From NCBI GenBank assembly GCA_903858475.1, contig CAIOIZ010000101.1, positions 1-38,261 on the forward strand: a DNA stretch of 38,261 nucleotides, given 5' to 3'. How positions within the stretch are numbered: the first letter of the stretch is position 1; each line of letters starts with the position of its first letter. The notes beneath the pieces were generated by a model. The model made no database searches. It saw only the letters and a program-made list of their open reading frames with translations, and had not been told where the DNA came from. This document shows, piece after piece, positions 18,393 through 27,666 of this stretch. The position numbers were made by a program, and so were the translations under genes. The DNA is from an uncultured Bacteroidota bacterium. GTDB taxonomy: Bacteria; Bacteroidota; Bacteroidia; Chitinophagales; Chitinophagaceae.

Positions 18393-19670
18393 TTATTTTT
18401 TAAATTGAATGATTTTCATGCATTTTTCCCAATTAATGCTGCAAAGCAAGGGGGTGATGATAAAGGGTAGGTAGAGGCTTCGGTATCTAATGATGGATCC
18501 AATATTAGGTATTGTATAGCCGATATTCAAGTAGATAAGCAGGGCAAAAAAGAGTCCGAATAAAATAAAGGATTGCTGATTGGGCTGCGTTCTTTTTTTG
18601 AATAATAAAAAAAGGATAAACAGGCATTGGTAGCAAAAGAGTTCTACCGAAAAAGGGAAGAGACTAATGGGCTTATACTCGCTGATATAGGGCCGCATTA
18701 AAACATGGTTGATAGCTTGGGGTGTATTATTAACATAGCTTCTAAAATTCGGGTAAAGCGTTGTCAAAGAAATATCTGTTTTTCCTACCCCTGCCCAAGG
18801 TTGATTCTTAAAATCCCATTGCCTTTTAGCAAAGGTTTCGGGTAAATTGAAAGAGGGCAAAACAGCACTGAGATTAAAAAAAACAAGGGCAGTGATTGCA
18901 TAGGTGATGAAAAACACCCTAAAAGCCGACCATTTTTTCCATTCAGCTATCACAAGCGCCAATATTGCTGGAGCCAAGGCCAGTACTATAAAATTGCGTA
19001 TCAAAAATAGCAATGCGATAAAAAAGAACAAGTAAATCCAGCGTTTACTATTTCGTTTTTTTAGAAAGATGATTTGATACAGTAATAAACTAATCATGCC
19101 TATGAAAAAAAACACCAAGCCATCCTTGTGCATGCCTGCTGAATAAAATAACATAGAGGGGAGTAAAAAAGTCCCCAGCAGTACCAGCTTCTTATTTTCA
19201 GGATATATATATAGGAATACTCTAAAAAGTGCAATGTGTCCGAAAAAGGCCAACACGCTAAAGAAAATACTGTTCACATAATAATTGCCACTCGTAAATA
19301 GGTCGAGTATCGATACAAATTTGATGACCAGGTTATTTCTTAAATCATTCCAATAGGAAGCATAGGAATCGAAAATATTGTGATAGCCATTTTCGTAATG
19401 AGAGTGAAATAAATTATTGATATAATCGCCTGGCTGATGAATTAATAATTGGTATTCTTCCCAGCCAAATTTATTGATATCCCAATAATCATTGTCAATG
19501 CCTGTAAAATGCAGGGCCGTCCAGCCTACTCCCATACCAGCCAATACATTTAAAAGGAGCAAGCTGATTATACTGAGCTGGCTTAATCCGCTTTTTTTTA
19601 CAAATGAGAGGCGGGGAACTCCCCAACAAAAAACACCCAAGTATAATATGAAAAGAAAATAAGGAAGCAT
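18393..19670 (-). CDS. Polytopic membrane protein, unknown (possible polysaccharide-related)
   Basis: A 425-residue protein with about ten hydrophobic membrane segments. I do not recognise a named family. A large loop after the second helix (about residues 55-125) is rich in aromatic, Asn and Asp residues (for example D-N-D-Y-W-D and H-Y-E-N-G-Y-H-N). A second polar loop (about 270-320) contains P-W-A-G-V-G-K-T-D-I-S. G-M-H-K-D-G-L is a charged motif between helices, and R-Y-R-S-L-Y-L-P-F lies in a late helix. This layout, with large extracytoplasmic loops and conserved charges near helix ends, resembles O-antigen polymerases or EpsG/GT-C type glycosyltransferases, but no decisive motif is seen. 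It is a single gene with no neighbour of the same pathway except, loosely, hldD 2.4 kb away. Confidence 0.8.
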   Translation of the reverse strand: MLPYFLFILYLGVFCWGVPRLSFVKKSGLSQLSIISLLLLNVLAGMGVGWTALHFTGIDNDYWDINKFGWEEYQLLIHQPGDYINNLFHSHYENGYHNIFDSYASYWNDLRNNLVIKFVSILDLFTSGNYYVNSIFFSVLAFFGHIALFRVFLYIYPENKKLVLLGTFLLPSMLFYSAGMHKDGLVFFFIGMISLLLYQIIFLKKRNSKRWIYLFFFIALLFLIRNFIVLALAPAILALVIAEWKKWSAFRVFFITYAITALVFFNLSAVLPSFNLPETFAKRQWDFKNQPWAGVGKTDISLTTLYPNFRSYVNNTPQAINHVLMRPYISEYKPISLFPFSVELFCYQCLFILFLLFKKRTQPNQQSFILFGLFFALLIYLNIGYTIPNIGSIIRYRSLYLPFIITPLLCSINWEKCMKIIQFKK

Positions 19671-19844
19671 GAATCATTTTGATACGGAAAGATAAGTAAA
19701 AACCGTTCGAAATTGCATTCGATTTCAAAACGACTGCTATTCATAGGAACGACATTATTTTCTTTTCAACATATCAACGGGTGGCAGTTTTTACTGGAGA
19801 CCATTCTGTAATTTTACCTATTATTAGCAACCGATTATTTTATT

Positions 19845-22088
19845 ATGGAAATAACAGCCCAAACAGCCGAACAATTACGCATCACAGCGGAAGAATTTGA
19901 ATTGATAAAGGAGAGATTAGGTCGCACTCCCAATTTTAATGAACTCTGTGCATTCAGTGGTATGTGGAGTGAGCACTGTAGTTATAAGAACTCCATCAAA
20001 TGGTTAAAGACTTTGCCCCGGGATGGAAAAAAAATGTTGGTAAAAGCTGGGGAGGAAAATGCAGGCTTGATGGATATAGGAGATGGCTATGGCGTAGTAT
20101 TTAAAATAGAATCGCACAATCACCCTTCTGCTATTGAGCCATTTCAAGGTGCGGCTACAGGGGTGGGTGGCATTAACCGCGATATTTTCACCATGGGTGC
20201 AAGGCCCATTGCTTCTTTGAATAGTTTGCGTTTTGGTAATTTGAAAGAAGCGAAGACGCAACATTTATTAGCAGGAATCGTACATGGTATTGGTCATTAT
20301 GGAAACTGTTTTGGGGTGCCTACGGTAGGAGGTGAAATATATTTTGAAGATTGCTATCATACTAATCCGTTAGTGAACGCCATGAGTGTGGGTATTTTGA
20401 AAAATGGAGAAACCGTATCTGCTACTTCTGGTAAAACCAAGGGCAATCCTGTTTTTTTTGTGGGAAGTGCTACTGGTAAAGATGGTATTGGAGGTGCTAG
20501 TTTCGCCAGTGCTGATATCACCGCCGATAGTGCAGAAGATTTGCCTGCAGTACAAGTAGGCGATCCTTTTCAAGAAAAGAAATTATTAGAAGCTTGCTTA
20601 GAAGTAATTAAAACTGGTGCCGTAGTGGGTATGCAAGACATGGGGGCTGCTGGTATCATTTGCTCTACCTCCGAAATGAGTGCTAAAGGAGAGGCTGGTA
20701 TGCGCATTGATTTGGATAAAGTGCCTACTCGTCAAAAAAATATGAAGGCCTGGGAATTACTGCTTAGCGAAAGCCAGGAAAGAATGTTACTAGTAGCAGA
20801 AAAGGGAAAGGAACATCTTATCCTGGAAGTTTTTGAAAAATGGGATCTTCCTTGTAGCGAAATTGGAGAAGTAACCGAGGATGGTATATTGAATTTTTAT
20901 ATGAATGGAACACTGGAAGCGTCCTTACCTGCCTATGAATTGGTATTGGGAGGCGGTGCTCCGCAATATGATCGTCCAACAGCAGTACCAGCTTATTTTG
21001 AAAAGATTGAAGCATTTGATATGGATGCTATTGCTGTGCCTGATCAATTATTGCCTGTTGCCCAACAATTAATTAAGCTTCCTAATATCGCGAGTAAGCG
21101 TTGGGTTTATACTCAATATGATAGCATGGTAGGTACCGGCAACGTTAGTACCAATGCCCCCAGTGATGCAGCCATTGTATTAGCAAAGCCAACTAATAAA
21201 GCCCTTGCTTTAACCACCGATTGTAATAGTCGTTATGTATTTGCTGATCCATACAAAGGTGCCATGATTGCAGTAGCAGAAGCTGCTCGAAATATTGTTT
21301 GCAGTGGTGGTAAGCCATTGGGCATAACCAACTGCCTCAATTTTGGAAACCCTTACGACCCTGAAGTATATTACCAATTTGTTGAAGCCATCAAAGGAAT
21401 GGGAGCCGCTTGCCGTCGTTTTGATACGCCAGTAACAGGCGGTAATGTGAGTTTCTATAATCAGGGACCAGACGGCCCTGTGTACCCGACACCAACGATT
21501 GGTATGGTAGGGGTGCTGGAATCTGTCAATGATAAAATGACCATGGACTTTAAGCAGGAGGATGATGAAATTTATTTGGTGGGCATCTCACGCAATGATA
21601 TAGGTTCTTCTGAATACCTGCATAAATTAAAAGGCATAGAATTTTCTCCTGCTCCTTATTTCGAGATTGAAGAAGAATGTGAAGTGCAAAGAGAAATAAG
21701 AAAAATGATTGATAAAAAACTGATTCATTCTGCACATGATGTAAGTGAAGGTGGCTTGTTTGTTACCTTGATGGAAAGCTGTTTCAATCGCAACCTAGGC
21801 ATGAATGTAGTGCAGTCTCAAAAAGAAATTCGTTCAGATGCTTTTTGGTTTGGCGAATCTCAAAGTAGGGTAGTCGTTACTGTTAGTAAAGAAAATCGAA
21901 ATGATTTTATTCTATTATTGGAGAAATTAGAAACCGTGGTTACTTATTTGGGTACGGTGACTAGTGGTACTATTGTGGTAAACAGCGAGGATTGGGGTGC
22001 TGTAAGTGACTGGAAAAATGCCTATGACAATGCTATAGCGGAATTACTGGCAGGTCACGAAAGTGAACATGCTCTTTCATCTTTATAA
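19845..22088 (+). CDS. purL: Phosphoribosylformylglycinamidine synthase subunit PurL
   Basis: A 747-residue small-type PurL, the FGAM synthase subunit that uses ATP and ammonia to convert FGAR to FGAM in purine synthesis. At this length it needs PurQ (glutaminase) and PurS, which are not in the window. Conserved features are W-S-E-H-C-S-Y-K at 41-48 (with His44), E-S-H-N-H-P-S at 89-95, A-A-T-G-V-G-G-I-N-R-D near 103-113, G-M-Q-D-M-G-A-A-G-I, and in the second half N-C-L-N-F-G-N-P and V-T-G-G-N-V-S-F-Y-N-Q. The ATG at 19845 is preceded by AT-rich DNA without a Shine-Dalgarno site. hldD starts 2 bp after the stop, so the two genes form an operon despite unrelated functions. Confidence 0.97.
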   Translation: MEITAQTAEQLRITAEEFELIKERLGRTPNFNELCAFSGMWSEHCSYKNSIKWLKTLPRDGKKMLVKAGEENAGLMDIGDGYGVVFKIESHNHPSAIEPFQGAATGVGGINRDIFTMGARPIASLNSLRFGNLKEAKTQHLLAGIVHGIGHYGNCFGVPTVGGEIYFEDCYHTNPLVNAMSVGILKNGETVSATSGKTKGNPVFFVGSATGKDGIGGASFASADITADSAEDLPAVQVGDPFQEKKLLEACLEVIKTGAVVGMQDMGAAGIICSTSEMSAKGEAGMRIDLDKVPTRQKNMKAWELLLSESQERMLLVAEKGKEHLILEVFEKWDLPCSEIGEVTEDGILNFYMNGTLEASLPAYELVLGGGAPQYDRPTAVPAYFEKIEAFDMDAIAVPDQLLPVAQQLIKLPNIASKRWVYTQYDSMVGTGNVSTNAPSDAAIVLAKPTNKALALTTDCNSRYVFADPYKGAMIAVAEAARNIVCSGGKPLGITNCLNFGNPYDPEVYYQFVEAIKGMGAACRRFDTPVTGGNVSFYNQGPDGPVYPTPTIGMVGVLESVNDKMTMDFKQEDDEIYLVGISRNDIGSSEYLHKLKGIEFSPAPYFEIEEECEVQREIRKMIDKKLIHSAHDVSEGGLFVTLMESCFNRNLGMNVVQSQKEIRSDAFWFGESQSRVVVTVSKENRNDFILLLEKLETVVTYLGTVTSGTIVVNSEDWGAVSDWKNAYDNAIAELLAGHESEHALSSL

Positions 22089-22090
22089 TT

Positions 22091-23092
22091 ATGAACACAA
22101 ATTCATTAATCGTAGTAACCGGTGCCTATGGCTTTATTGGAAGCTGTATGGTAAGTTACCTGAACCAACAGGGGTATGAAAATCTCATTCTGGTTGATGA
22201 ATTTGACCGGGATGAAAAAGAACTCAATCTGCTCAATAAAAAATACAAAGTGCGGGTTGAGCGGGCCAATTTTTTTGAGTGGTTGAAAATAGAAAAACCC
22301 GTTGTAGATTTTATATTTCATCTTGGCGCAAGAACTGATACAACCGAATTTGATTATGCTATTCATGAAGCACTCAATCTCGAATACTCAAAAAAAATCT
22401 GGAACTACTGTACCAAATTTCATGTGCCATTGGTATACGCTTCTTCTGCTGCTACTTATGGAAATGGCGAAGCAGGCTATGAGGATGATCAAAGCAAAAT
22501 TGAAAATCTTCAGCCATTGAATCCTTATGGAATTTCGAAAAATGAATTTGACAAATGGGTATTAAAACAGGAAGCCACTGCCTTGCCGGGTATGTGGGCG
22601 CCGCCTTTTTGGGCTGGACTGAAATTTTTTAATGTTTATGGTCCCAATGAATACCATAAAGCTAGAATGGCAAGTGTAATTTTTCACTCTTTCAATCAAA
22701 TTCAAGAAAAGGGCTTGGTGAAATTATTTAAGTCTCATAAGGAAGGCATTAAGGATGGAGAACAATTGCGAGATTTTGTATATGTAAAAGATGTAGTGGC
22801 CATTTGTTATTGGCTGATGCGAAACAGGCCTGCATCCGCACTCTATAATCTAGGTACTGGTAGGGCCAGATCATTTAATGATTTGGTTGCATCCTGCTGT
22901 ACAGCATTGGATTTGCCAACTCAAATTCAATACATCGATATGCCAGCAGATATTCGGGACAAATACCAGTATTTTACAGAAGCGAAAATGAATAAATTAA
23001 AAACCGCTGGCTATACAACTCCTTTCTATAGTCTGGAAGAAGGCGTGCGAGATTATGTGCAAAATTACTTAGTCAAAAAATATTTTTATTAA
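22091..23092 (+). CDS. hldD: ADP-L-glycero-D-manno-heptose 6-epimerase
   Basis: A 333-residue short-chain (extended) sugar-nucleotide epimerase of the HldD/RfaD family. It converts ADP-D-glycero- to ADP-L-glycero-manno-heptose for the LPS inner core. The Rossmann motif G-A-Y-G-F-I-G-S is at 11-18. The catalytic region has Y-A-S-S-A-A-T-Y-G (116-124) and Y146-G-I-S-K150, the Tyr/Lys pair. K-F-F-N-V-Y-G-P-N-E-Y-H-K is typical of this epimerase, as is L-R-D-F-V-Y-V-K-D-V. The length is close to the family's usual 310-330. It lies 2 bp after purL and is convergent with a secreted unknown. With lptD and the OstA-like gene further on, it suggests the organism makes heptose-containing LPS. Confidence 0.94.
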   Translation: MNTNSLIVVTGAYGFIGSCMVSYLNQQGYENLILVDEFDRDEKELNLLNKKYKVRVERANFFEWLKIEKPVVDFIFHLGARTDTTEFDYAIHEALNLEYSKKIWNYCTKFHVPLVYASSAATYGNGEAGYEDDQSKIENLQPLNPYGISKNEFDKWVLKQEATALPGMWAPPFWAGLKFFNVYGPNEYHKARMASVIFHSFNQIQEKGLVKLFKSHKEGIKDGEQLRDFVYVKDVVAICYWLMRNRPASALYNLGTGRARSFNDLVASCCTALDLPTQIQYIDMPADIRDKYQYFTEAKMNKLKTAGYTTPFYSLEEGVRDYVQNYLVKKYFY

Positions 23093-23117
23093 AGAAACTA
23101 CTGGCCGTAACGGGTTC

Positions 23118-23999
23118 TTATAAATAATAATCCTCAATTAAAAAGCAAATCAAGCGGAGTCTTTCTTCTGTGCCGCTGCCTACTTTGTATTTTTTCTTTT
23201 TCGACACTTGAAATAATTGGTAGCCGATTTCATCTTTTTTGTTGATTGAAAAGTACTGATTTCTCAATCTGTTGAGTTCAACCCTTCTGCCATTGGCCAG
23301 GAAGAATTCGGTTTCTTCTGTAATCTTCATTACATAGTCGGCAATATAATAAACGGTTTTAGGCGCTTCGCCAAAGGCTGCTTTTTGAGCTGGGGCATAA
23401 ATGGGACGATTGGTACTAGTTACATTTTCAAAGGTTCCAATGATGCCTATCTTAACACCATCTTGCATGATGATTCTGTCTCTTTCTATACTTACTGGCT
23501 TGGTGCGATCGCGTTGTACTTGTTCATCAAAATTGCGGGTAACTACTAGGTAATCACTTATTTCATTTATTTTTCCCTGGAAGGTTTTAATAGGGCTGTA
23601 ACTATTTTTAAAATAGACCAGTGCCGATGTATCGATGGTATTATCATTTAATAAATGGTAGTACTCTATAATTTTTGTAAGTGTTAATGAGAATGCTTCT
23701 CCTTCTATATAGAGGGATACGGTGTCCTTTGATTTCGGAAACCTGAGTTCATAGTAATAAAAAGATTTCAACTCACTTACAGGAGCAGTAAACTCAATCA
23801 AATCTGCTTCCACTAAGGTATCTGACTTTAATGATAGCACATGGAGATTATAAAGGGGTATTGAATTGTCTGATTGTATGCGAAAAATGGCCAAGGGTTT
23901 ACCCTGGGCATATAGTATGGAGTCTTGCAAGTGGTATGCTTGTGTATAAGTAATATTCCATGCAAGCAGGAAGCTGATAATAAATATTGAATTCCTCAT
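23118..23999 (-). CDS. Secreted protein, unknown function
   Basis: A 293-residue protein not recognised. Residues 1-20 are a signal peptide (M-R-N-S-I-F then Y-T-Q-A). The mature part alternates beta-strand-like stretches with charged turns, without cysteine until close to the end (one Cys in L-I-C-F-L). The middle has G-K-I-N-E-I-S-D-Y-L-V-V-T-R-N, and the end is basic and helical (V-S-K-K-K-K-Y-K-V-G). It has no lipobox, so it is periplasmic or surface-exposed after export. It is convergent with hldD (25 bp between stops). A small barrel gene lies upstream on the same strand with about 100 bp between, so co-transcription is uncertain. Confidence 0.7.
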   Translation of the reverse strand: MRNSIFIISFLLAWNITYTQAYHLQDSILYAQGKPLAIFRIQSDNSIPLYNLHVLSLKSDTLVEADLIEFTAPVSELKSFYYYELRFPKSKDTVSLYIEGEAFSLTLTKIIEYYHLLNDNTIDTSALVYFKNSYSPIKTFQGKINEISDYLVVTRNFDEQVQRDRTKPVSIERDRIIMQDGVKIGIIGTFENVTSTNRPIYAPAQKAAFGEAPKTVYYIADYVMKITEETEFFLANGRRVELNRLRNQYFSINKKDEIGYQLFQVSKKKKYKVGSGTEERLRLICFLIEDYYL

Positions 24000-24101
24000 A
24001 ACGATGTTTTATTCTATTATAGGATTCCGATAATAATACAATTACATATTGAAGTTAATATTTTTATAATTGCTATTAATTATTAAGGTTAGGGAATACA
24101 T

Positions 24102-24548
24102 TTATTTAAATGTAAATCTTGCAGTAAAGCCAACCGTAGATGCTTCAAATCCCACCTTGGTAATAAGGTTTAATTCTGGCTTCCAGTCGAGCGATAAGTT
24201 CAATGGTAGTCCGGCAAATTTATAATCCAGTCCTACAATACCTGCAGCACCAATACTACTGGAACTGTTATTAAAAGCAGCATAACCACCAGCGCCAATA
24301 AACCATTTGAGATTGGTATTTGCCAAAGGTTTGTGTATTTCATACAATCCACAAAGTCCAACGGCATCTCCAAAACTGATGATGCCTTCAATCGCATTAT
24401 TGCCAATAAAATGTTTGATACTGATTCCACTTTTGATAGCTGGGATGGAGGGGCCCATTCTTATACCAAGGGCAGTTTTATAATCGCCCTGTGCTTTAGC
24501 CATTGATAGGCTTATTGTAAATAGGATTACTGTCAGTACTTGCTTCAT
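24102..24548 (-). CDS. Small outer-membrane beta-barrel protein
   Basis: A 148-residue exported protein: signal peptide at 1-20 (M-K-Q-V-L-T then S-M-A-K-A-Q), then short amphipathic strands rich in glycine (W-F-I-G-A-G-G-Y-A-A-F, G-A-A-G-I-V-G-L-D-Y). The final strand is F-T-A-R-F-T-F-K, a typical barrel end. The predicted topology is an eight-strand barrel. I start at the ATG at 24548 because this places the signal peptide at the N-terminus; an ATG at 24602 would put 18 polar residues before it. The family is unassigned; many Bacteroidota barrels have this size. It lies between nhaD (upstream) and the secreted unknown, all on the minus strand. Confidence 0.75.
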   Translation of the reverse strand: MKQVLTVILFTISLSMAKAQGDYKTALGIRMGPSIPAIKSGISIKHFIGNNAIEGIISFGDAVGLCGLYEIHKPLANTNLKWFIGAGGYAAFNNSSSSIGAAGIVGLDYKFAGLPLNLSLDWKPELNLITKVGFEASTVGFTARFTFK

Positions 24549-24651
24549 GTGTTTTGTTTTAACGATAACATTACCAAAATAATGCCATTCATTATTTTTC
24601 ACTTACACCAAGCGTGTTGTTGTTGAAAATTTCTGTTAAAGATTTGAAAAA

Positions 24652-25929
24652 CTATAAACCCAAAAGACAATGTTGCAATAGATATACAAGGATACCTGCA
24701 AAATAGCCCAGTAAAGCAAGTAAAGAAAAACGCTTTAGGTACCAGATAAAATTAATTTTTTCAATGCCCATAGCCGCCACTCCTGCAGCTGATCCTATAA
24801 TTAAAATACTGCCACCAGTACCCGTACAATAGGCAAGTAGTTCCCAGAAAAAATGATCTGTAGGGTATTGTTGTAGGGAGAACATATTTTGAGAAGCTGC
24901 CACCAAGGGCACGTTGTCTATAACGGCTGATATTAAGCCAATGCTGGTGGTAATTTGTGTATCCGTTTTTAAATGAAGCGTAAGCCATTGCGATAATTGT
25001 TGTAATTGTCCTGATGCTTGCAATGCGCCAATGGCAATTAGAATACCTAGGAAAAACAGAATACTGGGGCTATCGATTTTTTGCAGCGCATAAGCTACCG
25101 ATAAAGCATCTTTGTCCTCTTCATTTTTTCCTTTGTGAATAATTTCTGTAATAATCCACATGATGGCCAAGGCCAGTAGCATACCCATGAAGGGTGGCAA
25201 ATGGGTGAGCGTTTTAAAAACAGGCACCATCACCAGGCAGGCGATGCCAACTATAAAAACAATCAGTTGTTCTTTTCTATTGTAAATGCTTTCTGCTACC
25301 ATATTGGCAGGTCTTTCAATCTTTCCTTTTACATATAGATTCGCAACTAATAATGGAATGACTAGGCAAACCATGGAGGGCAATAGTAGTTTGCCAATAA
25401 TGCCCATTGGACTAATTTGTCCGCCAATCCATAACATGGTAGTAGTAACATCACCAATGGGAGAGAAGGCGCCACCAGCATTCGCGGCGATGATGATCAT
25501 GCCAGCAAAATAAAGCCGTGTTTCTTTGTCATCCACGAGTTTCCTAACCAATGATATCATTACAATGGTAGTGGTTAGATTATCCAAGATGGCGGAAAGG
25601 AAAAAGCTAAGGATGCTGATGACCCAAAGCAATTTTCGTTTATTCGTAGTAGTTATTTTTTGTGTAATGATGTCAAATCCATTGTGTGCATCAATCAATT
25701 CAACAATGGTCATGGCGCCTAGTAAAAAGAATACGAGGCCTGCTATTTCTGCCAATTGTTCCATTAATAAATGGGTAGTGGCCATGTAGTCGTTGCCTGA
25801 AAATAGCAGGAGTACCCAGCATATTACAGCAGTTAACAGCGCGGCAGCAGCTTTATTGATACGAATGCTGCTTTCCAGCACAATCAATAGATAGCCTACC
25901 ATAAAACAAATAACAATGGCGGTTTGCAT
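24652..25929 (-). CDS. nhaD: Sodium:proton antiporter NhaD
   Basis: A 425-residue polytopic antiporter of the NhaD type (ion transporter superfamily), which exports sodium or lithium in exchange for protons at the inner membrane. About 10-12 hydrophobic segments are present. The signature S-A-I-L-D-N-L-T-T at residues 112-120 carries the conserved Asp-Asn pair in a helix break. A-N-A-G-G-A-F-S-P-I-G-D-V-T-T-T-M and, near the C-terminus, A-V-I-D-N-V-P-L-V-A-A-S are the second and mirrored motifs. I use the ATG at 25929; an in-frame TTG six codons upstream is less likely. It is followed by the small barrel gene; the role of that pairing is unknown. Confidence 0.93.
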   Translation of the reverse strand: MQTAIVICFMVGYLLIVLESSIRINKAAAALLTAVICWVLLLFSGNDYMATTHLLMEQLAEIAGLVFFLLGAMTIVELIDAHNGFDIITQKITTTNKRKLLWVISILSFFLSAILDNLTTTIVMISLVRKLVDDKETRLYFAGMIIIAANAGGAFSPIGDVTTTMLWIGGQISPMGIIGKLLLPSMVCLVIPLLVANLYVKGKIERPANMVAESIYNRKEQLIVFIVGIACLVMVPVFKTLTHLPPFMGMLLALAIMWIITEIIHKGKNEEDKDALSVAYALQKIDSPSILFFLGILIAIGALQASGQLQQLSQWLTLHLKTDTQITTSIGLISAVIDNVPLVAASQNMFSLQQYPTDHFFWELLAYCTGTGGSILIIGSAAGVAAMGIEKINFIWYLKRFSLLALLGYFAGILVYLLQHCLLGL

Positions 25930-25987
25930 GCAACTAAAATACAACAAAAGATTGGGTTAGAAAGAAGGAAGCGAAGGCAAAGAAAAA

Positions 25988-27604
25988 CTATTCAAACAAT
26001 TCCAGTTTGTTTTTGGGTCTTCTTTTATCCTGCCATTTGAAGTTCTTTAAAAATTTAGCTTCTTCAGGAATTTGTCGAATGGGATACATGGTGCCATTCA
26101 CATCGTTGGTGAATTTAACTTTATTGACATCCTTATGTAGAAAATAAATATCAATGATATCGCCACTGGTTCTGTTCATGCCAGTATAGGCACTGTCATC
26201 ATCCTGTGGATAGGATATACTTTCTGCAGGGGATCCCTTGACGCGCATATAATCAATATTGCCTTCTACAAAATATCCATTCAGGGTACGACCTCCAATT
26301 TGGTTATACATCTTCGGATTGGCTTCATTAATAACAATACCATTATTAAAAACATAGAGCCTTTTGGCTTTTTGTTTTTCGGTAAACAAGTAAATGGTAT
26401 CGCCGCTAACTTGAGTTTTGGCATTCCAGATAATCGGGTCTCTGAATAATTTGAAAGTTGAATCATCGGAAGCATAATAGAGGCTATCACTAACGGCCTG
26501 CAAACTATCATTGAATATGCGCACATGGTTAAATGCTAAAAAATAGCGAATAGCCGTATCCGTAGTATTGGTGTTGATTCGCGCAGCATTTTTAAGCGTA
26601 TCCTTCACCAATATTTCTTTTTTAGCCAGGCTATCGTATTTCCTCAATCCCGAAAACAGGGTATCTGCCGCAATATAGGTACTGTCGTTATCACGATAGA
26701 GTATCATCACCGGTTTTTGAGAGGCCAGGAAGGAATTTTTATTGCGATCGAGGAAAATAACACCTGCCAGTACAGTTACGTTATTGCTACTATCTACCAG
26801 TTTAGCCTTTCCACTCATTTGAATCATGCCTGTTTTGTCATCAATGGCTATATTATCGGCTATACCTGAATGGGTACTATCACTAAAAGCTGTTCTTTCA
26901 TAAAATACTGCCTTGCCTGTTTTTAAATCGTAGGTGCCGCTCTTGGTATCTACCACACCATCCTTGCTAACTATATGTGTAGGTGCAATGAAAGTGGCAA
27001 TGGAGGTACTTGTATTGTATAATAAACTATCTGTATGAATATCATAATTAGGATCAACCAGGTGCACATTCTTCTTAAAATATACATCCTTGGTATCTGA
27101 GTAATAAACGCCCTCCTTACTGGTAAGTACGGTTTTTTCATTCAAAATTCTGCCCCCATTCTTATAAATGGCAATGCCTGTTTTGAGGTCATATTCCAAG
27201 TCATCGGTTTGTAATATGCCTTTGTGATCGGTGAAAACAACTTTGTCCTTTAAAAAGGCAATTCGGTCTTTTCCAATATACTTAAGGTAACGGGCAGACG
27301 TAAATACACTATCGGCATCATTGATTTTTACATTGCCAAAGGCTTCTGCAATGCTGGTATTTCTATTAATGACTATGCTGTCTGCTGCCAAAGTTGTATT
27401 GCCTTGACGAACCATGGCATCGCCTGCTAGGGTTTGTAATGTTGTTACAGAGTCAATTGTTTTAAGACGCATGCTCCGGCCTCTAATAATTTCAATTGAT
27501 TTAGTCGTATCGGTAGGGGGCAGATTAATTTGCACGGGTTGTTGAGCACAAACTGTATTGCCAGCCAGCAAAAACAATAGGAATATGTAGAATTTAGATT
27601 TCAA
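25988..27604 (-). CDS. OstA-like (LptA-type) protein
   Basis: A 538-residue exported protein with signal peptide 1-20 (L-A-G-N-T-V-C-A). The body is a long series of short beta-strands with the pattern of OstA/LptA repeats: L-A-A-D-S-I-V-I-N, G-N-V-K-I, L-Q-T-D-D-L-E-Y-D-L-K-T-G, and again T-Y-D-L-K-T-G-K-A-V-F. These form the beta-jellyroll that carries LPS across the periplasm. E. coli LptA has about 185 residues, so this is a far longer, multi-repeat version, as is common in Bacteroidota. It follows the MCE/MlaD gene by 62 bp on the same strand, with lptD divergent nearby. That places it in LPS/lipid transport, with the exact partner inferred. Confidence 0.88.
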   Translation of the reverse strand: MKSKFYIFLLFLLAGNTVCAQQPVQINLPPTDTTKSIEIIRGRSMRLKTIDSVTTLQTLAGDAMVRQGNTTLAADSIVINRNTSIAEAFGNVKINDADSVFTSARYLKYIGKDRIAFLKDKVVFTDHKGILQTDDLEYDLKTGIAIYKNGGRILNEKTVLTSKEGVYYSDTKDVYFKKNVHLVDPNYDIHTDSLLYNTSTSIATFIAPTHIVSKDGVVDTKSGTYDLKTGKAVFYERTAFSDSTHSGIADNIAIDDKTGMIQMSGKAKLVDSSNNVTVLAGVIFLDRNKNSFLASQKPVMILYRDNDSTYIAADTLFSGLRKYDSLAKKEILVKDTLKNAARINTNTTDTAIRYFLAFNHVRIFNDSLQAVSDSLYYASDDSTFKLFRDPIIWNAKTQVSGDTIYLFTEKQKAKRLYVFNNGIVINEANPKMYNQIGGRTLNGYFVEGNIDYMRVKGSPAESISYPQDDDSAYTGMNRTSGDIIDIYFLHKDVNKVKFTNDVNGTMYPIRQIPEEAKFLKNFKWQDKRRPKNKLELFE

Positions 27605-27666
27605 TATATAGAATGCATCTGATGAGAGCGCAATTTCTAATTTTAATTGCTAAGCCTTTCACAAAA

